A stretch of DNA of 64,000 nt, taken from Mycolicibacter longobardus. Its GTDB lineage: Bacteria > Actinomycetota > Actinomycetes > Mycobacteriales > Mycobacteriaceae. Shown piece by piece: positions 1 to 8,746 of this stretch; within the stretch, counting starts at the first letter, position 1, and each line of letters starts with the position of its first letter. The position numbers and the translations under genes are program-made. Below the pieces are notes generated by a model. The model saw only the letters and a program-made list of their open reading frames with translations. It ran no database searches and was not told where the DNA came from. Where the stretch lies: assembly GCF_002102265.1 (NCBI RefSeq), contig NZ_LQPG01000039.1:83302-147301 (forward strand), read 5' to 3'.

Positions 1-92
1 TAGAGCTCACTGCGCAAAAAGGTCAGGCGCGGGTCCAGATCATCAAGAGCGTCGTCGTCAGTCAGCCTGCCTCCCCAGTTACCGCGGGTTGC

Positions 93-129
93 ATGGTTAA
101 CGCCAGCGTGGACAGTGACTGTTAACCAT
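93..129. repeat. 9-bp inverted repeat ATGGTTAAC/GTTAACCAT
   Basis: Perfect 9-bp arms at 93-101 and 121-129 separated by 19 nt, in otherwise featureless DNA at the left edge. It could be an operator or recombinase site; nothing in the sequence decides this. The rest of 1-259 shows no convincing gene. Confidence 0.5.
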
Positions 130-259
130 TGGCTCACTATGGCACAAAATGGCTCAAACCCTGCTCAAGGGTGCTTGCGTCCATTGACGGCCCCTTGGCT
201 GGTTGCTGACGATGGGATCACGAAATCAAGGACGATCCCACTCCAATTGGGGGCAACCA

Positions 260-634
260 ATGCTTATCGACGACCGCACCAACACGATTTCAGGCGCAGA
301 AGATGATTCCCCGACCGTCGAAGTGACGATGGTCTGCGAGGTATCCCAGGAAACACCGGACAGCCCCCTGCAGGCCGCCCTGATCCGGGAAGAAACGCGA
401 CAGTGGCCGGACGACCCCACACCGGACGTCATCGAGACCGTGGTCTCGGAGACGCTGCTACCCCAACCCGTGCCCGACGTCTTGGCGGCCGTCGACCACT
501 GGCTGCAGGCCGTCCACCACCTTCACGTCGTGCCAACGTCGTGGGAACCCGGCAGCACCGGCCCCGACACGGGAGTCGTCCTTCTTCTGCAAGGCCGCGC
601 CGAACCCGCCCCAATTGCGGCCCACGCCGCATAA
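260..634 (+). CDS. hypothetical protein, 124 aa
   Basis: I do not recognise this protein. The ATG at 260 has a G-rich tract just upstream and starts MLIDDRTN; an in-frame start at 203 has no ribosome binding site. The product is acidic in its first half, is rich in Pro, Val and Leu, and has no signal peptide or membrane segment. Its middle contains a Val-Leu-Ala-Ala-Val-Asp-His stretch that could be helical. Other frames here are also open, as is common at high GC, so coding status is uncertain. Confidence 0.35.
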   Translation: MLIDDRTNTISGAEDDSPTVEVTMVCEVSQETPDSPLQAALIREETRQWPDDPTPDVIETVVSETLLPQPVPDVLAAVDHWLQAVHHLHVVPTSWEPGSTGPDTGVVLLLQGRAEPAPIAAHAA

Positions 635-931
635 CAGGGCAAGCATCCTCGGCTACGCCGCGGGACATTGAACTAAGGGTGCCCGGCCTGCCCTGCTTGG
701 ACCCGCCGCCAGACGGTTGCCCCCGTGGCGGTGTCGCCCAGGCCGTCGATTCGCTGAACCTGCAGGTTGCGTCTCGCTTGGCCTAGGGCCCCGGCGGTAG
801 CCGGTTGCAGTCAACGCCTTCTTCTCGCTCGAGGTCAGATAGTTGCGCTTGCCCGCGTCGACGTGGTGACGATGTCGGATGTCGCCGCTGCAGCACGCGG
901 CTGCCGGGCGTTTGCTGTAATCATTTTCATG

Positions 932-2017
932 ATGGTCACCGGTTGGGTGGTGCGTGCAGTGCGAATCGTGGTTCTCGTGGTTGGCGCCACCGTTGCCGCC
1001 GCTGGGTGCGCAAAGGATGATCCCGGTTCGACCCGATGGTCAGCGCTTCCTCACACCATGGGTTGCCAGCCAAAGGGTAATGATCCCAGCCCCATGGGTC
1101 CCGCGGTCACGCGGGTCCAGCAGGTAACGCTGTCCCATGCGGGTGGACAACGCCTGCAGTTGGAAGTGACTTTTGCCGTAAAGGTGCCGCGCCCTCCGCG
1201 GGTGGTTCGGGGCCCCTTCGGTCCCGTAGAAGCACCCGGCAGCATCGATATTGTGTTCGAAATTATCCCAGCGCACGACGACCGGCCGATCTATGTAACG
1301 TCGCCGGCGCCGAGCGTAGGTTGGGGCTGGAAGGCCGATGTTTCAGAGTTTGACAAATCGGCTCCCAAGAACGTGTTGGTCTCATCCACGGCCGATGGAC
1401 AGGTCCTCACCCTGGTCCTCGATTTGGCTGGCCAGCGCGAGATACTCGGCAGTGGACCATTCAAAGCTAACGTAGACGTACAACCAGCGGTGTTTGGGCG
1501 GCAGGACTCAGACGGCGATCTGGACAGCCTTTTCTTCCGCACGCTTGAGTGTCATTGGAACACGCCGCCTCCGGCTCCTGAGCGCCGGCAATCGCCTCCG
1601 TCACCAGAAACAGCTCAGCCCCCGCCGTGGCCGGAACCTCCTCCACCGCCCCCGCCGAACGTATCGGTTCCCGGATCAACCCCGCCGCTCCCCGTCTCCG
1701 GTGCGGACACTCAAGGATTTCTGGGGTCCCCTTCCGCGCGCTGCGATATCGCAGATCATGCGGCGATGCTCCTGCGAACTGCTTCGTCACTCGTGGTGAT
1801 TTGTTACGGACCGGGCGAAAGCCTCTATTACAAGGGAGTGCGGCTGAGTGACTCAGCGGCGATCCGTGTCGACACGGTCACCTCGAACTCGAACGGCTTC
1901 ACCGCGATCAACCCTGCTGATGGCACCCGATACGAAGCGACATCCGAGGGCCTGAGCATCGTGGTCGGCGGCCAGGTGGTGGCATCGGAGCCCTCCGTGG
2001 AATGGGCATTCCTATAA
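932..2017 (+). CDS. predicted proline-rich lipoprotein, 361 aa
   Basis: The N-terminus has an Arg-containing n-region, a hydrophobic core (VVLVVGATVAAAG) and a lipobox cysteine (AAAGC), so it should be lipidated and anchored outside the membrane. A beta-rich central region follows, then a Pro linker (about residues 205-240), then a ~95-residue C-terminal domain beginning ARCDIADHAA. That domain contains Leu-Val-Val-Ile-Cys and a Tyr-Tyr-Lys-Gly-Val-Arg-Leu-Ser-Asp motif, which I associate with uncharacterised surface proteins of mycobacteria and relatives. No clear ribosome binding site marks the start; GTG codons near 949 are alternatives. Function is unknown. Confidence 0.7.
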   Translation: MVTGWVVRAVRIVVLVVGATVAAAGCAKDDPGSTRWSALPHTMGCQPKGNDPSPMGPAVTRVQQVTLSHAGGQRLQLEVTFAVKVPRPPRVVRGPFGPVEAPGSIDIVFEIIPAHDDRPIYVTSPAPSVGWGWKADVSEFDKSAPKNVLVSSTADGQVLTLVLDLAGQREILGSGPFKANVDVQPAVFGRQDSDGDLDSLFFRTLECHWNTPPPAPERRQSPPSPETAQPPPWPEPPPPPPPNVSVPGSTPPLPVSGADTQGFLGSPSARCDIADHAAMLLRTASSLVVICYGPGESLYYKGVRLSDSAAIRVDTVTSNSNGFTAINPADGTRYEATSEGLSIVVGGQVVASEPSVEWAFL

Positions 2018-2253
2018 CTGCGCAGGGGAACGAGCACGGACAATACCCGCAGAGCTGCTGCCCCTTATTGGTTCCGACGCCGGACGCGAATCCGATGAGT
2101 CGACCACGGCCTGCGGCCCGGCATCTTCACGATCCAATGGGACGAAACCTCATGCTCGGGCGCCGTGCCGCGGATGCGTTGCATCAGCGGTGCGCTGCTG
2201 TTGTGGGGTCGGCGCGGTAGCTAGCTGGGCGGGGTGCGGGCGCTGCCTTGTTT

Positions 2254-2279
2254 CCCCGGCACTGAAGGGCCCGGGGTTT
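2254..2279 (+). terminator. possible intrinsic terminator
   Basis: CCCCGG (2254-2259) and CCGGGG (2271-2276) can pair around an 11-nt loop, followed by TTT. It lies in the ~400-nt stretch 2018-2419 after the lipoprotein gene, where I see no supportable gene. The T run is short. Confidence 0.35.
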
Positions 2280-2419
2280 AGTTGGCCGGCAGAGCTACCT
2301 GCAGGCGGTGATGCTGTCCTGAGTGCTCAGCTGTGGCTGCTGAACAGCTCCTGGCCGTTGTTCATTGAAACTCCGGGGCCCCTCCGCGTCGCGCAGCTGT
2401 TTCGGATGGGCTGATTCGT

Positions 2420-2692
2420 ATGTTGGATTGCATGAGCAAAGTCAGTGGCATCACGCCGCGCTCCATGGAGCTGTTCCTCGCCTATGCCGCGGATGCCGGG
2501 AATTGGGGTGGCAGTCCACTCGTGGGTGGGAATGTCGGTGGTGCAAAGGAAGATCGGGGGAATCTCACTCAGCTCAAGCAGGCTGGGCTCATCACCACCT
2601 TCAGCGACGAACCAGGCAGCACCTGGGTCCGGTTCACGGATGTCGGGCGGGCCTTGGCTACTGAGCACGGGATAGAGATACCGGACTGGTAG
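2420..2692 (+). CDS. small winged-helix-like protein, 90 aa
   Basis: The C-terminal half (NLTQLKQAGLITTF, then a hairpin-like stretch and VRFTDVGRALA) reads like the recognition helix and wing of a winged-helix domain. Many small actinobacterial proteins with 'L..L..aGLi......w..lT..G' share this pattern. The resemblance is inferred from the pattern only. An alternative start is ATG 2432 (MSKVSG). It stands alone, 120 nt before the next gene, and lacks the dimerisation region of a classical regulator. Confidence 0.55.
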   Translation: MLDCMSKVSGITPRSMELFLAYAADAGNWGGSPLVGGNVGGAKEDRGNLTQLKQAGLITTFSDEPGSTWVRFTDVGRALATEHGIEIPDW

Positions 2693-2815
2693 CGACGGTG
2701 AGGGATGTCGCCCAGATGCGCGGCCAGGTGGTCCGCCGGCGGCGAAATGCTTCCAGAAGCAGCGTCGTGGTTGTGCGTCCCGGCCCTCGATGCGCGTTCC
2801 TGACCTGGGGGTGCG

Positions 2816-3172
2816 GTGCGGTTACTGCATGTGACACCACGCTCGTCGGCGGAGTCGATCCTGCGGCACGGGTTCGAGCCGCGGATAGGACTTCGGTCTG
2901 TGTACCTGGAGACCGAGCCTGCGACGTACTTCTTCACCGACGAGCAGGCGCTGAGCGATGCGTGCTGGAACTGGCTCAGCGAAGCATTCGAGCACGTCGA
3001 CGAGGACCTGATCGTGCTCGTCGCGGACGTAGACGAGGAGATGGTGCACGTCGATCTTCGGATCGGGTTTGAAGCGGTCGTGTTCGAAGCTGTTCCGCCG
3101 TCAGCAATCACGCGGGCCTATGACCTCGACACCGGCGAGCCGGTTGTCCCGGTCGGCGGCCCGACGCAGTAG
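2816..3172 (+). CDS. ADP-ribosyltransferase-fold-like small protein, 118 aa
   Basis: GTG start with a G-rich ribosome binding site. The N-terminus RLLHVTPRSSAESILRHGF followed by a Val-Tyr-Leu strand and a Phe-Phe-Thr-Asp segment resembles the opening of ADP-ribosyltransferase-fold proteins (pattern 'lyHvT....l.sIl..Gl.P'). A conserved His-x-Thr near residue 5-7 fits this; the catalytic Glu cannot be assigned by eye. The middle is very acidic. It could be a toxin, a modifier or a non-catalytic relative. There is no recognisable antitoxin next to it. Confidence 0.55.
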   Translation: MRLLHVTPRSSAESILRHGFEPRIGLRSVYLETEPATYFFTDEQALSDACWNWLSEAFEHVDEDLIVLVADVDEEMVHVDLRIGFEAVVFEAVPPSAITRAYDLDTGEPVVPVGGPTQ

Positions 3173-3289
3173 GGCCAGCGAGCTGGCGGTCCGGGACCGC
3201 GTAGAACACGGGCCGCGGGTGTCAGGCACCGTGCGTACCATCCGGGCGCACGGTGCGCCAGGGGGAGTGACGACAAAAGGGGAGGTCTC

Positions 3290-3550
3290 GTGGGTACGTG
3301 GGAGCCGAACGGGGGCTATGGATTTCGGCGATCGTATGTGCGCAAGTTGGAAGGCTTGGACCGAATCAGGGTGTACGTCGACTTTGAACAGTGGGACGAC
3401 GAAGACGCGCCGCTCGAGTACCAGTGGCAGGTCAGCGATGGATCCTGCGGCAGGAAGCTCGACTACGGGTCGGTGGATGGCGATGCGGGTCTGGCCGCGG
3501 CGATGGCGGTTGCGGACGCGGCTGCCGCACGCCTGTTTCCCGGGCACTGA
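3290..3550 (+). CDS. hypothetical small acidic protein, 86 aa
   Basis: GTG start preceded by AAAAGGGGAGG, a strong ribosome binding site. The protein starts MGTWEPNGGYGFRRSYVRK, has an acidic aromatic middle (DFEQWDDEDAPLEYQWQV) and an alanine-rich C-terminal helix ending in ARLFPGH. I do not recognise a family. It belongs to the series of independent tiny genes in this flank, each with its own ribosome binding site. Confidence 0.65.
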   Translation: MGTWEPNGGYGFRRSYVRKLEGLDRIRVYVDFEQWDDEDAPLEYQWQVSDGSCGRKLDYGSVDGDAGLAAAMAVADAAAARLFPGH

Positions 3551-3826
3551 GGGAAATCGGGTGTCGTGCAGCATCCAGCCCGCATGGGGGCGTAGTCGCG
3601 CTGTGTAGTCGCGGCGTCGGGTCGGCTGAGGTGAACGCGGGCGCGCCACTGGTGGGCGGTGTGTCGGTTGTCGGGAGGGCAGTGGATGCGGTTGCGGTAG
3701 TGCCGACTTCGACGTGTCGCAGACCGAAATGGGCGGGCGTGGCGAGCAACACTGGATCGAGCTGACCAGGATGACCGGCTGGCGCAGCTGACCGATTGAT
3801 TGGGAGCGTTCGAAACTGGGGGAGCA

Positions 3827-4144
3827 ATGGGGGCAGTGAGAAAGGGGCAAGCCGAGGCAGTTCTGGCTGCGGTCGCAGCATGGCTGGGTGATCGTGGGTG
3901 GGGCGACGAACCGGGGGTACCGGTCCCGACCGGTCCGGAGGCCGCCAGGCGTGCGCTAGGTCCTGAGTTGGTGATGGACTGGGACTGGCCTGGCCGGCCG
4001 ACGCCGTCGGTGCTGCTGGAAGGTGGGCCCGACTCCTGGGCCATCGAGGCGGCCTACGACACCAGCATCAGGCAGCGAGCCGAGGAGCTGGGCGTATTCC
4101 TCGAGCCCTACGCCGCCTACGCCCTGTGCATCTACCCCGCATAG
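3827..4144 (+). CDS. hypothetical protein, 105 aa
   Basis: ATG 3827 has GGGGGAG nine bases upstream; an in-frame start nine codons earlier lacks one. The N-terminal helix (GQAEAVLAAVAAWLGDRGW) is followed by a Pro-rich turn and a Trp-Asp-Trp motif, and the C-terminus is aromatic (FLEPYAAYALCIYPA). No domain is recognised. Codon use matches the other high-GC genes here. The 276-nt gap before it holds nothing I can name. Confidence 0.6.
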   Translation: MGAVRKGQAEAVLAAVAAWLGDRGWGDEPGVPVPTGPEAARRALGPELVMDWDWPGRPTPSVLLEGGPDSWAIEAAYDTSIRQRAEELGVFLEPYAAYALCIYPA

Positions 4145-4246
4145 GGGTCTCGGGCGTTTCGAAACTATCGCCGACGCGCTCGGAGGTCAGCGCCCACTCC
4201 GATCAGGCAACCGGTCGCAACAGCCACGACAAGTTCTTGGGGGATC

Positions 4247-4561
4247 ATGAGCGACACAATTCGAGTCCGGGCTTCTCACGTGAGTGAAGATCAGGCCCGC
4301 CGCGACGTCGAGAGCGTATTCGCCGGCGGTGGCCGTGAGGTCGAGCCGGAAACCGCTGTCACCATCGCGTCGTGGTGGCAATCACCTGGGTCCATCGGCC
4401 ATGTCCTGGCGGCTTTCGCCAGCGGGGCCGCGGTGTCCAAGAGTGATCTGCTTGATGACATCGCCGCCACCCGAAACGCCCACGGCTACCACACGTTCGA
4501 CATGCTGCCCTCGGACAAGCGGGCACTCGATTGCCTGGGAACCTTCGTCATCAACGCCTAG
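4247..4561 (+). CDS. hypothetical protein, 104 aa
   Basis: ATG preceded by GGGGG with 4-nt spacing. Predicted mainly helical: VSEDQARRDVESVFAGGG, a Trp-Trp pair, then a C-terminal segment with DMLPSDKRALDCLGTFVINA. No family recognised. It runs toward polA, with which it is convergent (67 nt between stops). Confidence 0.6.
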   Translation: MSDTIRVRASHVSEDQARRDVESVFAGGGREVEPETAVTIASWWQSPGSIGHVLAAFASGAAVSKSDLLDDIAATRNAHGYHTFDMLPSDKRALDCLGTFVINA

Positions 4562-4627
4562 TGGGTGGGCGAGCCTGACGCCGCGCCGGCCAGCACGGCT
4601 GGGCGCGGCTAATGGGCCCGCCGGCAA

Positions 4628-6430
4628 CTAGTGTGCGGCGGCGTCCCAACTGCGCCCGTAACCGACCGCCACCTCCAGGGGAACGCTGAGCTCGTGGGCG
4701 CTGCCCATCTTGTCGCGCACGAGTGCCTCCAACGGTTCGCGTTCGCCGTCGGCGACCTCGAAGAGCAGTTCGTCGTGCACCTGCAGCAGCATCCGCGACC
4801 GCAGCCCGGAGGCCTTCAACGCCTGGTCGACGTTGATCATCGCGACCTTGATGATGTCGGCGGCGCTGCCCTGGATCGGGGCGTTGAGTGCCGCGCGTTC
4901 GGCGGATTCCCGGACCTGGCGGTTGCTGCTGTCGAGCTCCGGCAGGTAGCGCCGCCGGCCCAGCACGGTCGAGGTGTAGCCGTCCTTGCGGGCCTGCTCG
5001 ACGACCTCGTGCAGGTAGTCGCGCACCCGCCCGAATCGCTCGAAGTAGGCGTCCATCTGCTCTTTGGCCTCTTCGGTGGAGATCTTGAGCTGGGAGGCCA
5101 GCCCGTAGGCGCTCAACCCGTAGGCCAGGCCGTAGGACATCGCCTTGACGCGGCGCCGCATATCCGGGGTGACCTCGTCGATGGGCACGCCGAAGGCGCG
5201 CGACCCGACGAACGAGTGCAGGTCCTCGCCGGTGTTGAACGCCTCGATCAGGCCCGCATCGCCCGACAGGTGCGCCATGATGCGCATCTCGATCTGGCTG
5301 TAGTCGACGGTCATCAGCTCCGTGTAGCCGGCACCGACCACGAAGGCGTCGCGGATCTGCCGGCCGGCATCGGTGCGGATCGGGATGTTCTGCAGGTTGG
5401 GTTCGGTAGAAGAAAGCCTGCCAGTCGCAGCGATGGTCTGATTCAGCGTGGTGTGGATACGGCCATCGGAGGCAACGGATTTCAGCAGCCCGTCGACGGT
5501 CACCTTCAGCCGGGTGACGTCGCGGTGGGTCAGCAGGTGGTCTAGGAACGGGTGGCCGGTCTTGTCGAACAGGGTCTGCAGCGCGTCGGCGTCGGTGGTG
5601 TAGCCGGTCTTGGTGCGTTTGGTCTTAGGCATGCGGAGCTGGTCGAAGAGTACGGCCTGCAGCTGCTTGGGTGAGCCGAGATTGATTCGCCGGTTACCGA
5701 TCGCGGTGAAAGCGTTGAGCTCGGTTGTATCGATGGCAGCGCAGAGCTGTTCGTGCAGCTCGTCGAGCCGGTCGAGGTCGATGGCGATCCCGGTGCGCTC
5801 CAAATCGGCCAGTACCCGCTGCAACGGCAGTTCGATGTCGGCGAGCAGGGCCACGGAGTCGATGCGGGCCAGCTCGGCGTCCAGGGCGCCGGCGAGAGTC
5901 AGCACGGTCTGTGCGTGACGCAGCGCGGTGTGTCTTTCCGGTGCATCATGGCCGCCGAAGTCTGTCGGTCCGATCGTGGTGGCCGCGTGGTGCTGCTCCG
6001 GTAGGTAGTGCGCCGCGAGGTCGTCGAGGCTGACGCTGCGTTGCCCGGGCCGAACCAGGTAGGCGGCCAGGGCGGTGTCGCAGGTGACACCGTTTAGCGT
6101 CCATCCGCGCCCGGCCAGAGCGTGCATGGCCAGCTTCGCCTCGTGTAGCGCCTTGGGCTTGGTCGAGTCGGCAAGCCAGGCGCTCAGCGCGGCGTCGGCG
6201 TCGGTGGTCAGCGCCGCGGCGTCGATGTAGCCACCCTCACCGGCGGCGGTGGCGATCGCCAACCCGGTGGCGTCGCTGTCGAAGCTGCGGTGGCTGCCGA
6301 TCACGGCCAGCCCGGCACGACGCCCGTCGGCGACGTGTTCGGCCAGCCACGCGGCGACAGCGCCTGGAGGCAGCGCGCTGCCGGTGCATGGGAAAGCGTC
6401 GGCGAGGGAGTCGTCGGGCGCTGTCGTCAC
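4628..6430 (-). CDS. polA: DNA polymerase I lacking the 5'-nuclease domain, 600 aa
   Basis: Family A DNA polymerase. The N-terminal ~180 residues match the degenerate 3'-5' exonuclease-like domain of mycobacterial PolA (GLAVIGSHRSFDSDATGLAI; VRPGQRSVSLDDLAAHYL). The polymerase domain follows with motif A DYSQIEMR (~residue 373), motif B RRRVKAMSYG (~425) and motif C LQVHDE (~555), plus TGRLSSTEPNLQNIP, so catalytic residues are present. Chromosomal mycobacterial PolA is about 900 aa; the whole N-terminal 5'-3' nuclease domain is absent here, giving a Klenow-like enzyme. The start is GTG without a strong ribosome binding site. It diverges from the methyltransferase gene. A role in replication or repair of a mobile element is inferred. 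Confidence 0.93.
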   Translation of the reverse strand: MTTAPDDSLADAFPCTGSALPPGAVAAWLAEHVADGRRAGLAVIGSHRSFDSDATGLAIATAAGEGGYIDAAALTTDADAALSAWLADSTKPKALHEAKLAMHALAGRGWTLNGVTCDTALAAYLVRPGQRSVSLDDLAAHYLPEQHHAATTIGPTDFGGHDAPERHTALRHAQTVLTLAGALDAELARIDSVALLADIELPLQRVLADLERTGIAIDLDRLDELHEQLCAAIDTTELNAFTAIGNRRINLGSPKQLQAVLFDQLRMPKTKRTKTGYTTDADALQTLFDKTGHPFLDHLLTHRDVTRLKVTVDGLLKSVASDGRIHTTLNQTIAATGRLSSTEPNLQNIPIRTDAGRQIRDAFVVGAGYTELMTVDYSQIEMRIMAHLSGDAGLIEAFNTGEDLHSFVGSRAFGVPIDEVTPDMRRRVKAMSYGLAYGLSAYGLASQLKISTEEAKEQMDAYFERFGRVRDYLHEVVEQARKDGYTSTVLGRRRYLPELDSSNRQVRESAERAALNAPIQGSAADIIKVAMINVDQALKASGLRSRMLLQVHDELLFEVADGEREPLEALVRDKMGSAHELSVPLEVAVGYGRSWDAAAH

Positions 6431-6511
6431 CGCTCAACTGTAGGGGCCGGGGTAGTGCGCGGTGGTGGCATGCGCAGCGCGTCGCTCGGAGCCCGCTGGC
6501 TGCGCCGGCGG

Positions 6512-6598
6512 TACGCTCCCCACTACAGGGGCCCTTGGGGTCCACCTTGATTCCGGCCAGTAGCCGGGATGTGAGCCCGGGAAGGGGCGTAGCTCACG
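6512..6598 (+). promoter_or_regulatory. leader element copy 1 before methyltransferase
   Basis: The 28-nt core at 6560-6587 reads GTAGCCGGG, spacer, GAGCCCGGGAAGGGG. CCGGG can pair with CCCGG, and AAGGGG is the ribosome binding site, 11 nt before ATG 6599. A possible -10 (TACGCT, 6512-6517) lies 42 nt before the core, the distance seen in the other copies (44-50 nt). The upstream TTGTCGG box of copies 2-6 is not present here. Confidence 0.8.
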
Positions 6599-7660
6599 AT
6601 GACCAGACTTCGGAACCTGCGGGAGCATGAGGGTCGCCGCGGAGCGGCGGCGCGGGTGCTCGATGCCTTCGCCGGCCCCGGTGGCTGGGACGTCGGTGCC
6701 GCGATCATCGGCATGGATCCGGCCGGCATCCTTGGCGTCGAGATCGATCACCTGGCGGCAAGGGCGGCCACCGCCGCCGGCCACCGCCGCATCGTTGCCG
6801 ACATCACCACACTGGAGCCCGCCGACTTTCCGGGGATCACCGGCTACATCTGCTCGAGTCCGTGCCCCACGTTCAGTACCGGCGGCCTCCGCAGTGGCAC
6901 CCACGACATGCAGATCATCCTCGATGTCATCACGCACGCGGGAAGCCATGAATGCACGTGCTCATGGGACGACATTGCCGAAGAGTTGCGGGCCGCATCA
7001 GACCCGCGTACCGCGCTGGCAGCGCAGACCATCCGTTTCGGCCTTGGTCTGCCGGACCTGGAATGGATTGCTCTCGAACAAGTTCCGACAGCGGAGTTCA
7101 TGTTCGAAGACATCGCCGCCGAACTGCTGTCCCAAGGGTGGGAAGGCGTGGACGTCTTCACTCTTGACGCGGCCAACCTGGGAATGCCGGTTCGCCGGAA
7201 CAGGGTCTTTCTGGTCGCAAACCGGTGGCGCCCGGTGTGCGGCGCCGACCACTACCCGCCATTGGTTCGCTGGCCTCAGCGCAGCATCGCCGACGTCCTC
7301 GGGTGGCCCGCCGGCGAGGAAATCCGCACTCGCGGTAACCGGCGTGCCACCGGCGGCAACCTGTTCTCGGCCGACAAGACCGGCTGGTGTCTCACCGAAA
7401 AAGCCCGATCATGGGTCCGCGAGTCCACCGGCGAACAGTTCTCAGCCTCCGAAGCCGGGCTGCTGCAAGGTTTCCCGCGGAACTACCCGTGGCAGGGAAG
7501 CCGCACCCGACAGTTCCACCAACTCGCTGACGTCGTCGCTCCGCCGGCGGCCGCCGCAGTCCTCGCAGCCGCCACAGGGTCCCCCTGGAGCTCCGCCCCC
7601 CGCCGGTACCTCGACGCCCTTTACCAGGCGGAGACTGCACGAGAGGCGATGGCTTCATGA
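6599..7660 (+). CDS. DNA (cytosine-5-)-methyltransferase, 353 aa
   Basis: Transfers a methyl group from S-adenosylmethionine to cytosine C5 in DNA. Motif I is VLDAFAGPGGWDVGA (~residue 20); the catalytic Cys sits in CSSPCPTFS (~89); the ENV-type motif IV appears as EQV (~160); motif VIII is GMPVRRNRVFLV; motifs IX/X are GLLQGFPRNYP and LADVVAPPAAAAVL. The target recognition region is short. No restriction endonuclease gene is adjacent, so it looks solitary, as is common on phages and plasmids. Expression should be governed by leader element copy 1. Confidence 0.92.
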   Translation: MTRLRNLREHEGRRGAAARVLDAFAGPGGWDVGAAIIGMDPAGILGVEIDHLAARAATAAGHRRIVADITTLEPADFPGITGYICSSPCPTFSTGGLRSGTHDMQIILDVITHAGSHECTCSWDDIAEELRAASDPRTALAAQTIRFGLGLPDLEWIALEQVPTAEFMFEDIAAELLSQGWEGVDVFTLDAANLGMPVRRNRVFLVANRWRPVCGADHYPPLVRWPQRSIADVLGWPAGEEIRTRGNRRATGGNLFSADKTGWCLTEKARSWVRESTGEQFSASEAGLLQGFPRNYPWQGSRTRQFHQLADVVAPPAAAAVLAAATGSPWSSAPRRYLDALYQAETAREAMAS

Positions 7661-7905
7661 CCCGCGGGGAAGGTGTAGGGCGCTGGTGTCGCGGTCCGTT
7701 GAGCACGATGCGAGTGGGTAGCATCGACAGCAGCCGCCTCACCGCGATGCGGCCACTCCAGACGGGAAAGCGAACCGCACTCGCATCCCGGCGTCACGGA
7801 GGAATGTCCCTCGGGCAACGCGGCAGTGCCACCACCATCCTGATTCCGCAGGGGCGAGGCGTGAGTGCGGAACACGGCTGCGCCCATGATCAGGAGGGTC
7901 ACTGA
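7657..7905 (+). CDS. possible small protein overlapping methyltransferase stop, 82 aa
   Basis: The ATG overlaps the methyltransferase stop as ATGA and the frame ends one base before the next gene's ATG, which suggests translational coupling. The sequence is Arg/Gly/Ser-rich with no recognisable domain, and codon use is unconvincing. It may instead be an untranslated spacer carrying the promoter for the next gene. Confidence 0.3.
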   Translation: MTRGEGVGRWCRGPLSTMRVGSIDSSRLTAMRPLQTGKRTALASRRHGGMSLGQRGSATTILIPQGRGVSAEHGCAHDQEGH

Positions 7906-7906
7906 C

Positions 7907-8746
7907 ATGTCCAACACCCCAAGCGCGCGCAAAGAAGCCGCCCGCAAACACCAGAGCGAAAACGGTGGTTCCTACACCGCGGCCCTCGCGGCCGTTTCAG
8001 AGGAAGCAGCAGCCGCAGCACACCAAACGCCGCCAGTACCAACCACGGATACCGCGGCGGCAGCCGTCCAGGCCGTGCGTCACTTCGACGAAGCCACCGC
8101 CGCCGTTGTGGGCCAGGGTGACGCGCTGCAAAAGCTACGCACCCTGCTGATCCAGTACGTCATGGTCGGGGCAGGCTGCAGCGAATCACCTGCACTCGAT
8201 CTCACAGTCCGGATCTTTGCTCCCGAGCAAGGGCTCTGGGAAACGAAGATCGCCACGGCGTTCGCGCAAGCCTGGGTGCTAGGAACCACGGGCTCGATAC
8301 CGGCCGCTGAAATCGAACCAGCGCGAAATGCCTCACCATTGCCGAGTCAGATCATTCGGATTGGTGGGACCGCCATCTACGACCCGGCGTATTTGGACCG
8401 TAACCGCGCGAAGTGCGGTCTGGCAGTCGAGATTACATATCGATGGCAGGGCACTACCCCGATCGAGCTTATCTATCTGTCAGACGAGGACCTCGTCGCC
8501 ATCACAATGCAGCGCATCGGCGAGATGACCGGGACCGCCCTCGGCTTCACCATCCAAGATGTCATCGACGCCAGACTCTCCCGGAAACCAAGCAGAACTG
8601 TGCTGCAGGGAACCGCCGATCAGGCCCATGACCTCGCTGACAAGGCCATCGCCCAAGCGCTCCTGCGTTCCAGCATTGACGAACAAGGCTCCTCGGCGGA
8701 CGTGACGCTCGACGACGTCGCCGCAGCATTCGAGTTTCTCATCTGA
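7907..8746 (+). CDS. hypothetical protein with SYTAAL N-terminal motif, 279 aa
   Basis: The start at ATG 7907 is supported by GGAGGG 8 nt upstream. The N-terminus ARKEAARKHQSENGGSYTAA matches a short motif (basic helix, then 'SYtaAL') seen at the front of many unrelated actinobacterial mobile-element proteins. A linker follows, then a domain from ~residue 70 with LQKLRTLLIQYVMVGAGCSES and a C-terminal helical part (DQAHDLADKAIAQALL). The function is unknown. No catalytic motif, signal peptide or membrane segment is visible. Confidence 0.72.
   Translation: MSNTPSARKEAARKHQSENGGSYTAALAAVSEEAAAAAHQTPPVPTTDTAAAAVQAVRHFDEATAAVVGQGDALQKLRTLLIQYVMVGAGCSESPALDLTVRIFAPEQGLWETKIATAFAQAWVLGTTGSIPAAEIEPARNASPLPSQIIRIGGTAIYDPAYLDRNRAKCGLAVEITYRWQGTTPIELIYLSDEDLVAITMQRIGEMTGTALGFTIQDVIDARLSRKPSRTVLQGTADQAHDLADKAIAQALLRSSIDEQGSSADVTLDDVAAAFEFLI

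Noticed and set aside
4631..5545. 304-codon open frame antisense to polA
   Set aside because: It mirrors the polymerase gene in the complementary frame, has no ribosome binding site and shows no protein motif; a usual high-GC shadow.
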